From: an uncultured bacterium
Lineage (GTDB): Bacteria > Verrucomicrobiota > Kiritimatiellia > RFP12 > UBA1067
NCBI GenBank assembly: GCA_902761035.1
Contig: CACWIW010000002.1
Coordinates: forward strand, 1 to 64,000
Direction of reading: 5' to 3'
DNA length: 64,000 nt
A model generated the notes under the pieces. That model saw only the letters and a list, made by a program, of their open reading frames with translations, ran no database searches and had not been told where the DNA came from. The position numbers and the translations under genes are program-made. Shown in pieces: positions 48,345 through 57,448 of this stretch. Every line of letters starts with the position of its first letter. Position 1 is the stretch's first letter.

Positions 48345-50090
48345 TCATGTCCGCACATAAGCCTTGATTGTCGCGTGAAGCTTCTCCGCGCCGGGACCCG
48401 ACGGACGCACGACGTATTTGCCCACGGCGGCGGGCACGATGAACGTCTCGGCATAGTGGACGGTGAACGGCGCGAACGCGCCCGTGGGACTCTCCACGGT
48501 CGCCTCCTCGCCTTCCACGAGGTTCAACACGTTCACGCCGCCGCACGTATCGTGCGCGACGGGTTCCGTGAACCAGTGGCGACGCGTCTCGATGAACTCA
48601 CGCTCGTGCAATCCCGTGCGCTCCTCCTTCACGCCCGGACGCTCCAAAATCGTCTCGACGCGTCCGACGAGGTTCTTCCGCACCCACTCCGTGTCGCGGT
48701 CGAACTGGATGTTGGCAAGGGCGTGTTCCACGTGGATCGGACGCGGACGCCCATCGAGTCCGAGACGCCCCCAGTCCCACATCTTGAACGTAAAGATGTA
48801 GGGCGTCGCGGAAATCTCCAGCACCATGCAGTTCGCGCCGGAGCAGTGGATCGTGCCGCCGGGGATGAGGAAATGGTCGTGCTTCTTCGCGGGGAAGGCG
48901 TTGACGTACCTGAGCGCGTCGAAGGACCCCGTCTTCTCGCTCGCACGGAGCGCGTCGGCGAACTCCTCGCGCGTGACGCCGGTCTTCTTGCCGAGATATA
49001 CGACCGGCGACGCGGACGCGTCGGCGTCGAGCAGGTAGTAGCTCTCGTCCTGCGTGTAGTGCATCCCGAATACGTCCTGGATGTATTCCGTGAGCGGATG
49101 GCATTGGAGCGACAAGTTGCCACCGCGCATCGTGTCGAGCATGTCAAAACGAATCGGGAACTCCGCGCCGAAGCGGGCGTGGACCTTCTCGCCGAGGAGT
49201 TCATGCGGATGGCGGAAGACGAGGTTGATCGCCGGCGTCTCAAGGACGATCCCGCCCACGTCCATGAGGAGCGAGTTCTCCTCCGGCACGCAGTCGAAGC
49301 TCCAGGCGTAGTTTTTCTTCGACGGGTCGAGGTCGAACTTCTCCTTCATCCACTGTCCACCCCACACGCCGGGGGCGAAGTAGGGCATCACGCGGAACGG
49401 ACGCGACGCGGCGATTTCGAGTCCGCGCCGGAACGCCGCCCCCGTCATCATCTTCGGCTCGGCGCTGTTCGTGTCGAGGATGTAGTCCATCCTGTCGTAG
49501 CGTGCGCGCTTGTGTCGGTCGAGCGCACGCCAGTCGGCGAAGAAGCCGCGCTTGTAGAGGCGCAGCGCGTCCTCGCCCGCGTTGTTGTCCAGCCAGTTCG
49601 CGAGCCGTCCCGAACGTAAGCGCTGCTGGATTTCCCAGCGTGCCATGTCGGCGTACACATAGATGTCGCATGCGGGACAGCACACCGCCGCCGCCACGCC
49701 GTAAACGAGCACGACTCCCCGCGCCACCGCGATCTTCGCCTTGACGGTCTCGACCTTCGCCGGGTCGAAATAGTCCTCCACCCGCCGGTGCGACATCACG
49801 GCGAACACGCGATCGTCGCCCTGATCCGCCGCCAGCATCGCACGCACCTCGTCACGCGTCTTGTTCGCCTCGCGCGTCTCTATCACCGCGTCTGGCCGAA
49901 GTGCCCCTTTTAGCGCATCCAGTACTTCCTGCTCCCACACGCCGTGGTAAAGATCTACGCAAATGACGCAGCGCGCCCCCCCGCACCTCACCCGCAACTC
50001 CGCTCCGATCGCCTCCCATCCGGCAACGGCACGGCATTCGCCATCCGCTGGAACAGTTATTGCAGGGAACTTATCGTAGTTGGATTTCAT
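48345..50090 (-). CDS. Mannose-6-phosphate isomerase-like (class I cupin) protein
   Basis: The 581-residue protein has an N-terminal part of about 200 residues (CVICVDLYHGVWEQEVL, VFAVMSHRRVEDYFDP, VLVYGVAAAVCCP) recalling a P-loop-less kinase/uridine-kinase-type fold, followed by a mannose-6-phosphate isomerase cupin: FRVMPYFAPGVWGGQWMKE, LSLQCHPLTEYI (His ligand), KKHDHFLIPGGTIHCSGANC and EISATPYIFTFK. The fused form is known in PVC and Bacteroidetes genomes. It would convert mannose-6-P to fructose-6-P, fitting GH92 and the ROK kinase nearby. The catalytic activity of the N-terminal part is unknown. Confidence 0.8.
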   Translation of the reverse strand: MKSNYDKFPAITVPADGECRAVAGWEAIGAELRVRCGGARCVICVDLYHGVWEQEVLDALKGALRPDAVIETREANKTRDEVRAMLAADQGDDRVFAVMSHRRVEDYFDPAKVETVKAKIAVARGVVLVYGVAAAVCCPACDIYVYADMARWEIQQRLRSGRLANWLDNNAGEDALRLYKRGFFADWRALDRHKRARYDRMDYILDTNSAEPKMMTGAAFRRGLEIAASRPFRVMPYFAPGVWGGQWMKEKFDLDPSKKNYAWSFDCVPEENSLLMDVGGIVLETPAINLVFRHPHELLGEKVHARFGAEFPIRFDMLDTMRGGNLSLQCHPLTEYIQDVFGMHYTQDESYYLLDADASASPVVYLGKKTGVTREEFADALRASEKTGSFDALRYVNAFPAKKHDHFLIPGGTIHCSGANCMVLEISATPYIFTFKMWDWGRLGLDGRPRPIHVEHALANIQFDRDTEWVRKNLVGRVETILERPGVKEERTGLHEREFIETRRHWFTEPVAHDTCGGVNVLNLVEGEEATVESPTGAFAPFTVHYAETFIVPAAVGKYVVRPSGPGAEKLHATIKAYVRT

Positions 50091-50106
50091 ACAATATTAC
50101 GCTCGT

Positions 50107-51534
50107 TCACGAATTACCATGGGCAAAAAGGTCATCAAAGGTAATCACATTCGAGAACCTTCCACTATACTTGTTTCTGAGCAGCCCGTATGGAGTTATA
50201 AGAACGGCATTGACCGATTTCCGCGTTCCAGTGACGGACGAGAACACAGACATTTTTCGTCGCATGTCGGCATCTGTTTTTTCATCCGGGGCGAAATCGT
50301 CCTTTGTGTACTTCATTTCGCATATGTCGATCACGCCGTCGGCACGATCTATTACAAGGTCTATCTGCGCGCCCTTGGGGCAACTTTCGTCAGGCGCATG
50401 TCTCCAAGAACATACGTGCGTCAGCACGCCACCAATCTGCAATGCATTCTTCAGCTGCCACAAATGCTGGAGGCACAACCTTTCAAACGCAAAACCCGCC
50501 CACGATGCCTGCATTGAAGATCCTGCCGTGTTCTGCCAGAAATTCTCGTCCGGGTTTGAGTCCTCGTTCAAATATCTCAGATGGAAAAGCGAAAAATTAT
50601 CTATAAGTTGAAACACCGCGTTTTTCTTTTTTTTCCCAAAAGCGACATACTTGCGCACAAAACCGCTTGTCTCAAGATCGGAAAGGCATTTTGAGACCTT
50701 TCCACCATCCGCAAGCTTCAACTTCCGCAAAAGCTCTTCGCGCATCATGCCAGACTTGACTGATGACAAGGCCGTCACTATGTTACGGTACATCGTCCCG
50801 TCTTTGAACAACGAAGCAAACAGTTCGGCGAATTCACCCCTCAGTTTTCCCGTCTCGGCAAAGACAAGTGCATCAACATTCTGTCGAAGGCTCAAACCAC
50901 GTTCCATCAAACTCCAGTAAAACGGCACTCCACCGAAAATCATGTATCCAAGCGCGATTTCCTCCCTCGAATAGGACAATCCAAGTTCGTTTGCGTACTC
51001 TTCGCATTCGGCAAGGCAGAACGGCTTAAGATAGATTCTGTCTGTAACCCGGTTGTGAAGCCCTCCGTGGTTCTTTATGAGCTTGTTCATCATCCATGAC
51101 GTGGCAGATCCACAAACGATCAACAGCATGTCCTTACGAGCCGAGGCATAGCCGTTCCAGAAATGCTCCAAGGCAGGAACGAATTTGGATCTCCGCGTAT
51201 CCATCCACGGTAGTTCGTCAATGAATACGACTTTCCGTTCCCTCTCGCACCGCTCAATCACCTTCTCCAATGCAAGAAATGCCTCTCGCCACGATTTGAG
51301 CGAAGGACAGTGCTCATATCCGTATTTCACGAGCGAATCCCTGAAATTGAGCAGCTGCTCTGCCGTTCCGACCCCAGAAACGCCTACATGACAAAAACAA
51401 AAATCATCATGGAAAGTCTCCCTAATCAGGTACGTCTTGCCTACGCGGCGGCGCCCATACACGGCAACGAACTGCGCCTCAGAGCGCTCTGCCGCGCACA
51501 AAAGAGATTTCCTCTCACTATATCTTCCTACCAT
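50107..51534 (-). CDS. Archaeal-type AAA ATPase with DUF234 nuclease-like domain
   Basis: ATG 51534 lies five bases after AGAGG. The 475-residue protein has a Walker A AVYGRRRVGKTYLI, Walker B KVVFIDELPWMDT, sensor ICGSATSWMM, then the winged-helix (LRKLKLADGGKVSKCLSDLE) and a DUF234 C-terminal domain (QIDLVIDRADGVIDICEMKY, with the PD-(D/E)xK-like D...E-x-K). Family members are frequently mobile or selfish genes. It has its own promoter (TTGTCG-17-TATAAT) and separates the ROK kinase from the isomerase, so it looks inserted in the mannose operon. Confidence 0.88.
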   Translation of the reverse strand: MVGRYSERKSLLCAAERSEAQFVAVYGRRRVGKTYLIRETFHDDFCFCHVGVSGVGTAEQLLNFRDSLVKYGYEHCPSLKSWREAFLALEKVIERCERERKVVFIDELPWMDTRRSKFVPALEHFWNGYASARKDMLLIVCGSATSWMMNKLIKNHGGLHNRVTDRIYLKPFCLAECEEYANELGLSYSREEIALGYMIFGGVPFYWSLMERGLSLRQNVDALVFAETGKLRGEFAELFASLFKDGTMYRNIVTALSSVKSGMMREELLRKLKLADGGKVSKCLSDLETSGFVRKYVAFGKKKKNAVFQLIDNFSLFHLRYLNEDSNPDENFWQNTAGSSMQASWAGFAFERLCLQHLWQLKNALQIGGVLTHVCSWRHAPDESCPKGAQIDLVIDRADGVIDICEMKYTKDDFAPDEKTDADMRRKMSVFSSVTGTRKSVNAVLITPYGLLRNKYSGRFSNVITFDDLFAHGNS

Positions 51535-51564
51535 ATACACCTCTTGCTAGTTTTGTGGGGCGGA

Positions 51565-51593
51565 ATTATATCAAAAATCTGACATTCCGACAA
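51565..51593 (-). promoter_or_regulatory. Promoter of the DUF234 ATPase gene
   Basis: Minus strand TTGTCG (51593-51588), 17 bases, TATAAT (51570-51565), about 31 bases to the ATG. Confidence 0.7.
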
Positions 51594-51607
51594 CTACGAA
51601 ATTATAT

Positions 51608-51648
51608 CGGTGCGGAATCTATGGTATTCGCCAACATTCCGCACCCGA
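51608..51648. other. Hairpin between the ROK kinase and ATPase genes
   Basis: GGTGCGGAAT and ATTCCGCACC form a 10-bp stem with a 17-base loop, just after the ROK stop. It lacks a T-run on either strand, so it is more likely an mRNA stabiliser or insertion scar than a terminator. Confidence 0.5.
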
Positions 51649-51658
51649 ATAAGCAATG

Positions 51659-52567
51659 TCATTTTACCTCTAGTTTTGTCCCAACCTTCGCAAACAGTGC
51701 GTGAAGCCCCAACACCACCGACGCCTCCGGGTTGTCGGCCACGACGAAACGAACCTTGCCCCACGGCGTCCAGGAGTGTGCCCACACATACTCCTGAGCC
51801 GCATCGAGAAGCGGCGCGAAATGCGAGGCGCCGCCAGACCAGATGACCGTCTCGGCGTCATAAAGATGCACAAGCGCAAGCGCACCTGCACCAAGCGCGG
51901 TAGAAACCGTGGCGAAGAGCCGCTTCGCCTTTTCATCGCCTTTCGCATAGTCTTCCGCGAATCGGCGGTAGTCGTAATCCGCGTCGCCGGCCATTTCCTT
52001 AAGTGCCCACGTGCCCACATACGCCTCAAGACATCCCGAGCCGCCGCAGTTGCACTTCCGTCCTCCTTCAAACTGAATCGGGAAGTGTCCGCCGAGAAGT
52101 CCCGCCGTTCCGTGTACGCCGCGCTCCACATGTCCGCGGCAGACCGCCGACGTGCCCACGCCCGTGCCAAGGATCATCATGACGGCGTTCTGCTCACCCT
52201 TGGCGCAACCGAAGTTGAGTTCGCCAAGAAGCGCCGCACGTGCGTCGTTAATCACGCGGCAGGGAAGCGACAGCTTCTCCCGCGCCCACGCAAAGATATC
52301 GACGTTCTCCACGCCGGCGTGCTTGTCGTTGCAACTTAGAACCCGCCCCCTCTCCTCGTCAATGATGCCAGGAAGCGCAATACCGATGCCGTCCCATTCT
52401 CCCGGATGTCGGGTGCGCATAGCCGAGACGCGTCGTTCAAGTTCCGCCAGCGTACCGGTGAAACCTTCCGACGACACCGTGAACATCTCGCTCTCGATCA
52501 CAGTTCCGTTTTCCACCGTGGCCAGCTTCACCCGGCTGCCACCCATATCAGCGCTCAACGTCTTCAT
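51659..52567 (-). CDS. ROK-family sugar kinase (glucokinase/mannokinase type)
   Basis: The 302-residue protein has the ROK pattern: N-terminal SADMGGSRVKLATVE (phosphate 1), GIGIALPGIIDEERGR, CRVINDARAALLGEL, MMILGTGVGTSAVC (phosphate 2), GLLGGHFPI, and the zinc motif KCNCGGSGCLEAYV near 168. It phosphorylates a hexose with ATP in the cytoplasm. In this operon, with GH92 and a mannose-6-P isomerase-like protein, mannose is the probable substrate. It follows the phosphoesterase gene by 15 bases. Confidence 0.88.
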   Translation of the reverse strand: MKTLSADMGGSRVKLATVENGTVIESEMFTVSSEGFTGTLAELERRVSAMRTRHPGEWDGIGIALPGIIDEERGRVLSCNDKHAGVENVDIFAWAREKLSLPCRVINDARAALLGELNFGCAKGEQNAVMMILGTGVGTSAVCRGHVERGVHGTAGLLGGHFPIQFEGGRKCNCGGSGCLEAYVGTWALKEMAGDADYDYRRFAEDYAKGDEKAKRLFATVSTALGAGALALVHLYDAETVIWSGGASHFAPLLDAAQEYVWAHSWTPWGKVRFVVADNPEASVVLGLHALFAKVGTKLEVK

Positions 52568-52582
52568 GTCTGCTCTTCCTTT

Positions 52583-53572
52583 TCAGCAGTTGACCCGCAC
52601 GTCGAAAAACGACCCGTCGACGTTGGCGGCAACGGCGCACTGTACATGCCCCCGGTCAAACGCGAAGAAGTGCTTGTGCACGTGCCCGACGAATACGCCC
52701 AATAGGTTCGGCGTGGAGAACACGGCCTCGCGGAACGCGAACGTCGTTGGCGTATGCCCGGCCTCTGGCCATTGCGGACGGCGCTCAATCTTCCAGTGGG
52801 GATCCACCTTCGCGCCCCACTCGGGATGGGCGCAGCCAGCCTCGCGCGGACCATATCCCGGCATGTAGAGCGGGATGTGCATCATGAGCGCCACCGGCTC
52901 GCCTTTCGCCGCCTCCTGCTTCCAGAAGGCGAGCTGTTCCGGCAGTATCTCGTAGAGCGAGTTGTCGATGAAGACGAAACGGATGCCGTTCACCACGCGC
53001 GAGGCCATCATCGGATCGGCCCCCTGGTAGAGCGGCGCAAGGCGTTTCTTCGTCCATTCCGCGCGCAAGGCCATCTCCGTGCCAGGCAAACCTTCGTAGT
53101 GCCAGTCGTGGTTACCCGAAATGTACATCCAGTTCAACCCGGACTCGTCGAGCCGCCGTTTCACGTACTCCACGCCTGCCTCGGACGGAAAGCTCACGAT
53201 ATCGCCCACGAGCGCGAGGAAGTCCACCTTCATCTTCTTCGCCTCGGCGAGCGCGTACTCGAAGCCGTCGGGGGAGGCGATAGGACACCTTGTGCGGAAA
53301 TGGAGCGCGGAGCGATAGGGTTTGGACATGCGGGCCGAATACTGTTTGAACGGCTCGCCCCGCTCGTCGTCGATGGTTAGGTGCGAATCGCCAACCACCA
53401 TGAATCGGCACTTCCCTCCGAGTGACGGCATGGTGAAGCGCAGCGACTCCTTCACAGACGCGAACGAGACGCCCAGCGCAGCCGACGTCTCTGCCGCCCG
53501 CCCGCGCGGCACGGCGGCCATCGCCGCCGCGGCGGCACCAAATTTGAGCATGTTCCTTCTTGTCATTTGCAT
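52583..53572 (-). CDS. Calcineurin-like metallophosphoesterase, Tat-exported
   Basis: The 329-residue protein has a twin-arginine-like leader (MTRRNMLKFGAAAAAMAAV). The phosphoesterase motifs are all present: FMVVGDSHLTIDDE, FLALVGDIVSFPSE, MYISGNHDWHYEG, ALMMHIPLYMPG and LLGVFVGHVHKHFF. It would hydrolyse a phosphoester in the periplasm, perhaps phosphorylated glycans. It lies between the GH92 and ROK genes with a 9-base gap to GH92. Mannan phosphate removal is a reasonable guess but not shown. Confidence 0.88.
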   Translation of the reverse strand: MQMTRRNMLKFGAAAAAMAAVPRGRAAETSAALGVSFASVKESLRFTMPSLGGKCRFMVVGDSHLTIDDERGEPFKQYSARMSKPYRSALHFRTRCPIASPDGFEYALAEAKKMKVDFLALVGDIVSFPSEAGVEYVKRRLDESGLNWMYISGNHDWHYEGLPGTEMALRAEWTKKRLAPLYQGADPMMASRVVNGIRFVFIDNSLYEILPEQLAFWKQEAAKGEPVALMMHIPLYMPGYGPREAGCAHPEWGAKVDPHWKIERRPQWPEAGHTPTTFAFREAVFSTPNLLGVFVGHVHKHFFAFDRGHVQCAVAANVDGSFFDVRVNC

Positions 53573-53581
53573 TATTTGGGT

Positions 53582-56500
53582 TTACCTTCCGCATCCCCAC
53601 TGCTTGTTGGGCTCAAGGCCCATCCAGAGCTCAAGCGTGCCGCCCTTCAGCACTTCGCGGGCGTCAATGAGGAAGGAGTTCTGCGGCTTGCCGTTCAACA
53701 CGGCACGCTGCACGTACTTGTTGGCGCGGGAGGCGTTGTGCGCCTTGATGGTGAATGTGTCGCCGCGGCCAAAGCGTCGTCCAAGGTCAATCGTCGCCTC
53801 CTCGAAGAGCGGGCTCGCGATTTCGTAAATCGGCTCCGCGCGGCAACCGCCGTCCGTCTGGAACAGCCCGAGCGACGCCATCACGAACCACGCGCTCATC
53901 TGCCCCTGGTCCTCGTCGCCCAGCCACGCCGTGGAATCGCCGAAACCGTAGAAGCGCTCCATGATCGACCGCGCCCACTTCTGCGTCTCCCACGGTTCAT
54001 TCGCCCAGTTGAAGAGGAACGCGAAATGCATCGACTGCTGGTTGCCCTGCACGACGGGGAACTTCGCGTAATGCTCGCCAGGCGCGTTGTAGCGGAACGG
54101 ACAGCTCTTCTCAAAACCCCACTTGAGCCGTTCGAGGAAACGCTCGCGTCCGACGATCTCCACGAGCGCCGGAACATCCTGCGGTACGAAGAACGTGAGC
54201 TGCCAGGCGTTGCCCTCCACATATCCCTTCACCGAGAATCCGTCCGCGATGGAAGTCAGGGTTTTGTCCCATTCGCCCTTCGAGTCCCTGCGGTGGCAGT
54301 AACCGCTTTCGGGATTGACGGCGTTCTTCCACCAGGTGCCGCGGTCGGAGAAGATCTTGTACGCGGCCTCGTCGCCGATCGCCTTTGCGAACTGTCCCAC
54401 GGTCCAGTCGTCAAACGAATACTCCATCGAGTTCGAGAAGGTGCCCTTGTCGCTCGGCACGTAATGGTGCTTCATGTACGCGGCGAGGTTGCGGTTGCCG
54501 GCGAAGCCGCGTCCCACCTTCTGTCCGGGTGTGGTCTGCATCTTCACGAACGCGGCCAGCAGCTTCTTCGGGTCGTACACGCGGATGCCCATCTGCCAGG
54601 CGCTGACCATCTGCGGAATCTCGTGCTCGGCCACCATCACCGGGATGTAGCGCATGCCCGCCGGACCCTTCCCGAGCCATCCGCCGGCCTCGAACAGCGC
54701 CATCTGCGACTTCACCCAGCGCGCGCTCCACTCCGGCCCCACGAGGTTCCACGCCTGGTTCAGGTTCCAGAACGTGTTCCAGAACGCGTCGCACCCCATC
54801 GCGCGCGCGTCAGGATCGTCCAGCTTCTGGATTTTGCCGAACGGGTCGCTCCAGCGTCCATCGACATCGTTGAACGTGTTGCGGCAGAACGAGCGGTAGA
54901 GATTCGTGTAGAAGCGCTTCTTCTCAAGACGGTCCGCCGTGGCGATCTTCACGCGCCCCAGCAGGTCGTTCCACGTCGCCTCGTTGGCCGCGCGCACCTT
55001 CTCGAAGCTCCAGCCGAACGGATCCTCGACCTCGCGCTTCAGGTTGTTCGCCGCGCCCGCGATGTCCACGAACGAAATGCCCGAGCGCATCTGCACGACG
55101 GTCTTGCCCTCCGCCGGCTTGAATTCCACATAGCAGCCGAAGAACTTCGGATTCTGCGCGGAATGTGCGCTACCTGTCCAGAGGGCGTCGTTTTCCCATC
55201 CACCGAACTTTGCGATGTCCCGGTCGAACTCGATCACGAAGTGGACGGTGTAGAACTGGTCGGCGTCGCGGCTCCACACGTGCGTCGTATCCTGCTTGGA
55301 AAATCCCTCGATTCGGCGCGGACCCGTCTGGCGCACGTCGCAGGCCTTGAGGACGTAATTGTATTCGCACGGCGTGAGCAGGTCGATCATCACGCGCGGC
55401 GTCTTGCCCGCCGGATACGTGTAGCGCTGGAATCCGCAGCGGTCGGTCGCCGTGAGTTCGGCGAAAATGTCGTGGTCCGTGAGCTTCACGGCATAGTACC
55501 CCGCCTTGCACACCTCGCTCGTCTTGTCGATGAACGAGCGGTAGCCGTTCGCATGGCCCTTGATTTCGGAATCCGCGCCCATGCGGGTCTTGAGCGGACC
55601 CGTGGTCGGCATCGTGCCGAGTCCCGCCATGGTCCACTCGTGAATGTGGCTAAAGCACCCAATGCTCTCGATTGAGGGATCGTATCCGCCATCCCACACC
55701 CGCTTGCCGGGCAGGCCCTCGTTGTCGGGCGAGAGCTTCACCATGCTGAACGGCGTCCACGGACCCGGCGCGAGCATCCAGCGCGAGTGCGCCGTGCCCA
55801 TGCGCGTATCGACGTACCCCGCCACGCCCGCGTCACGTTGCGGCGTGCACTTGACCGTTCCTTCCCGCACACACACATCATCAACAATCACCCGATATTC
55901 CGTACGGTAGGGCGGTCGCCCCGCGACCGCCGCATCCATCGGCGCTTCGAGCGAATACGCCCCGGCTTCCACACGCTGTTCCAACGCAACCTTGCCGTCG
56001 ATCTCCACACGCACGACGGGCGCGCCCTCCAGATGCTCCACGTCAACGAGCAGCGGCTGTTTCCCGGTGCCGGGGATCAAGTAGTCGCCCGCCTTTACGT
56101 CTCGCACATACGCGCCCTTGTGCGCACGGCGTACCACGGCGTCCTTCGGCCCCTCCAACCGCACGTCGTCGAAGATCGCCCAGCTGCCTTCGATGGACGT
56201 GATCTTGATTTCGTTCGCACCCTCCACGATCTCACCGTCCGCAAGGTCGAACTTCGCCGCGAACGGCTTGGCCTTCGAGAAGTCGCCCTTCATGATGGAC
56301 GCGTCTCCGCCACCGACGGGCAGCACCATCTTCCGCGCCTTGCCGTTCACCGACACCTTCAGGAGGGGCCTCTCCGCCTTATGGACATCTGCAAAGTCGA
56401 TGACGAGCGTCCACGCGCCGTCCGTACCTTTCTTCGCGATGTCGAAGAGGATGTTCACCTGTTGCGTGCGGCGTCCTGCTGGACTGCCGGATCCGGCCCA

Positions 56501-56734
56501 CTTGTCGTTGATGCCAGGAAGAACGTAGGGGAAAGACTTCTTTGCATCCGATCGTCCGATGAGGAAATAGTTGTTCTCCCAGCCGAAGTCGTGCTGTAGG
56601 AAATCGTTGTATCCTCGCGGCGCAAGTGCGAACTCGTTGCCCGTGCCGTCCTTTTGGCCGATCTGCCACACGACATGCGCATGTGCCGAAACTGCGGCCG
56701 CCGCCACGGCAGCCATCAACAAACTACGTTTCAT
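53582..56734 (-). CDS. GH92 alpha-mannosidase, secreted
   Basis: ATG 56734 follows GGAAAGGAAAATTGTAT, giving 1050 residues with signal peptide ...AAAVSAHAH. An N-terminal beta domain precedes the GH92 core: VAGYVDTRMGTAHSRWMLAP near residue 315, CFSHIHEWTMAGLGTMPTTG, and the C-terminal NWANEPWETQKWARSIMERF and LGDEDQGQMSAWFVMASLGL near 940, where GH92 enzymes place the catalytic Glu and Asp and Ca2+ ligands. Family members are exo-alpha-mannosidases (1,2/1,3/1,4/1,6). A REP1 palindrome (55906-55931) is inserted in frame (VAGRPPYRTE) near residue 270. It opens the mannose operon. Confidence 0.9.
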   Translation of the reverse strand: MKRSLLMAAVAAAAVSAHAHVVWQIGQKDGTGNEFALAPRGYNDFLQHDFGWENNYFLIGRSDAKKSFPYVLPGINDKWAGSGSPAGRRTQQVNILFDIAKKGTDGAWTLVIDFADVHKAERPLLKVSVNGKARKMVLPVGGGDASIMKGDFSKAKPFAAKFDLADGEIVEGANEIKITSIEGSWAIFDDVRLEGPKDAVVRRAHKGAYVRDVKAGDYLIPGTGKQPLLVDVEHLEGAPVVRVEIDGKVALEQRVEAGAYSLEAPMDAAVAGRPPYRTEYRVIVDDVCVREGTVKCTPQRDAGVAGYVDTRMGTAHSRWMLAPGPWTPFSMVKLSPDNEGLPGKRVWDGGYDPSIESIGCFSHIHEWTMAGLGTMPTTGPLKTRMGADSEIKGHANGYRSFIDKTSEVCKAGYYAVKLTDHDIFAELTATDRCGFQRYTYPAGKTPRVMIDLLTPCEYNYVLKACDVRQTGPRRIEGFSKQDTTHVWSRDADQFYTVHFVIEFDRDIAKFGGWENDALWTGSAHSAQNPKFFGCYVEFKPAEGKTVVQMRSGISFVDIAGAANNLKREVEDPFGWSFEKVRAANEATWNDLLGRVKIATADRLEKKRFYTNLYRSFCRNTFNDVDGRWSDPFGKIQKLDDPDARAMGCDAFWNTFWNLNQAWNLVGPEWSARWVKSQMALFEAGGWLGKGPAGMRYIPVMVAEHEIPQMVSAWQMGIRVYDPKKLLAAFVKMQTTPGQKVGRGFAGNRNLAAYMKHHYVPSDKGTFSNSMEYSFDDWTVGQFAKAIGDEAAYKIFSDRGTWWKNAVNPESGYCHRRDSKGEWDKTLTSIADGFSVKGYVEGNAWQLTFFVPQDVPALVEIVGRERFLERLKWGFEKSCPFRYNAPGEHYAKFPVVQGNQQSMHFAFLFNWANEPWETQKWARSIMERFYGFGDSTAWLGDEDQGQMSAWFVMASLGLFQTDGGCRAEPIYEIASPLFEEATIDLGRRFGRGDTFTIKAHNASRANKYVQRAVLNGKPQNSFLIDAREVLKGGTLELWMGLEPNKQWGCGR
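55906..55931. repeat. REP1 palindrome copy e, inside the GH92 gene
   Basis: GGTAGGGC and the GCGGTCGC/GCGACCGC arms, same orientation as 7793, translated as VAGRPPYR between the N-terminal sandwich and the catalytic part. Confidence 0.95.
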
Positions 56735-56902
56735 ATACAATTTTCCTTTCCTCTATTTACGCGAAAGCCAATCCGCGCTGTTTGTGATAAGTTTACCAGA
56801 GGCATGGCCGCCGTTCAACCGCATAATCAAAAAATCCAACTACACAAAATAACCGAACCTTTTCCGGTCACGAGCATTTATACTATTAAAGAATCGTTGT
56901 CC

Positions 56903-57448
56903 ATGGAAGTTTGGCAGGAGATAATCAAGGATCGCGAGCGCGGTGCGAGGATCCTCGTGGCGGTCTATAAGGATCGCCTGTTCGCGTCTGCCCTGATTCT
57001 ATGCCGTGACCAGCACGCCGCCGAGGAACTGGTGTTCCGCACCTTCGCCCGCGCGATCGACAGGATTTCGTCGTTCCGGCCAAACACAAACTTCTACAAC
57101 TGGCTCTACACGATTCTGATCAACTTCCGCAGAATGGATCTCCGCAAGGAAAAAATCTCCCCTGTGACGTTCACGGACGAAATCCCGGAGGTCATCACGG
57201 AAGAGACGCCGTTCACGGCCCTTGTCGCGAAGGCCGACCATGCAGCCATCCGCGCCGCCGTGGCCGACCTCTCTGACCCGCTTAAGGAGGTTGTGTTGTT
57301 GCGCTATTTCGAGGGACTGCCAATGGACGAGATTGCGCTTACTCTGGCATTGCCGCTTGGAACCGTCAAGAGCCGCCTCAACTATGCGCGCGCCGTCCTC
57401 GCCAGGCAGCTCGCCAAACCACTTGGAAAGGAGATAAATAATGGATGA
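56903..57448 (+). CDS. ECF-type sigma factor (second module)
   Basis: The 181-residue protein has a sigma-2 region (RGARILVAVYKDRLFASAL, AAEELVFRTFARAIDRI, TNFYNWLYTILINFRRMDLR) and a sigma-4 helix-turn-helix (LKEVVLLRYFEGLPMDEIAL, LPLGTVKSRLNYARAVLARQ). ATG 56903 is chosen because the homologous part starts there, though no strong ribosome-binding site precedes it; the frame is open further upstream. It is divergent from GH92 and overlaps the anti-sigma gene by eight bases. Classic ECF layout. Confidence 0.9.
   Translation: MEVWQEIIKDRERGARILVAVYKDRLFASALILCRDQHAAEELVFRTFARAIDRISSFRPNTNFYNWLYTILINFRRMDLRKEKISPVTFTDEIPEVITEETPFTALVAKADHAAIRAAVADLSDPLKEVVLLRYFEGLPMDEIALTLALPLGTVKSRLNYARAVLARQLAKPLGKEINNG

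Noticed and set aside
51608-51648. Hairpin after the ROK kinase as an intrinsic terminator
   Set aside because: There is no T-run on either strand, and the downstream genes of the operon would be cut off.
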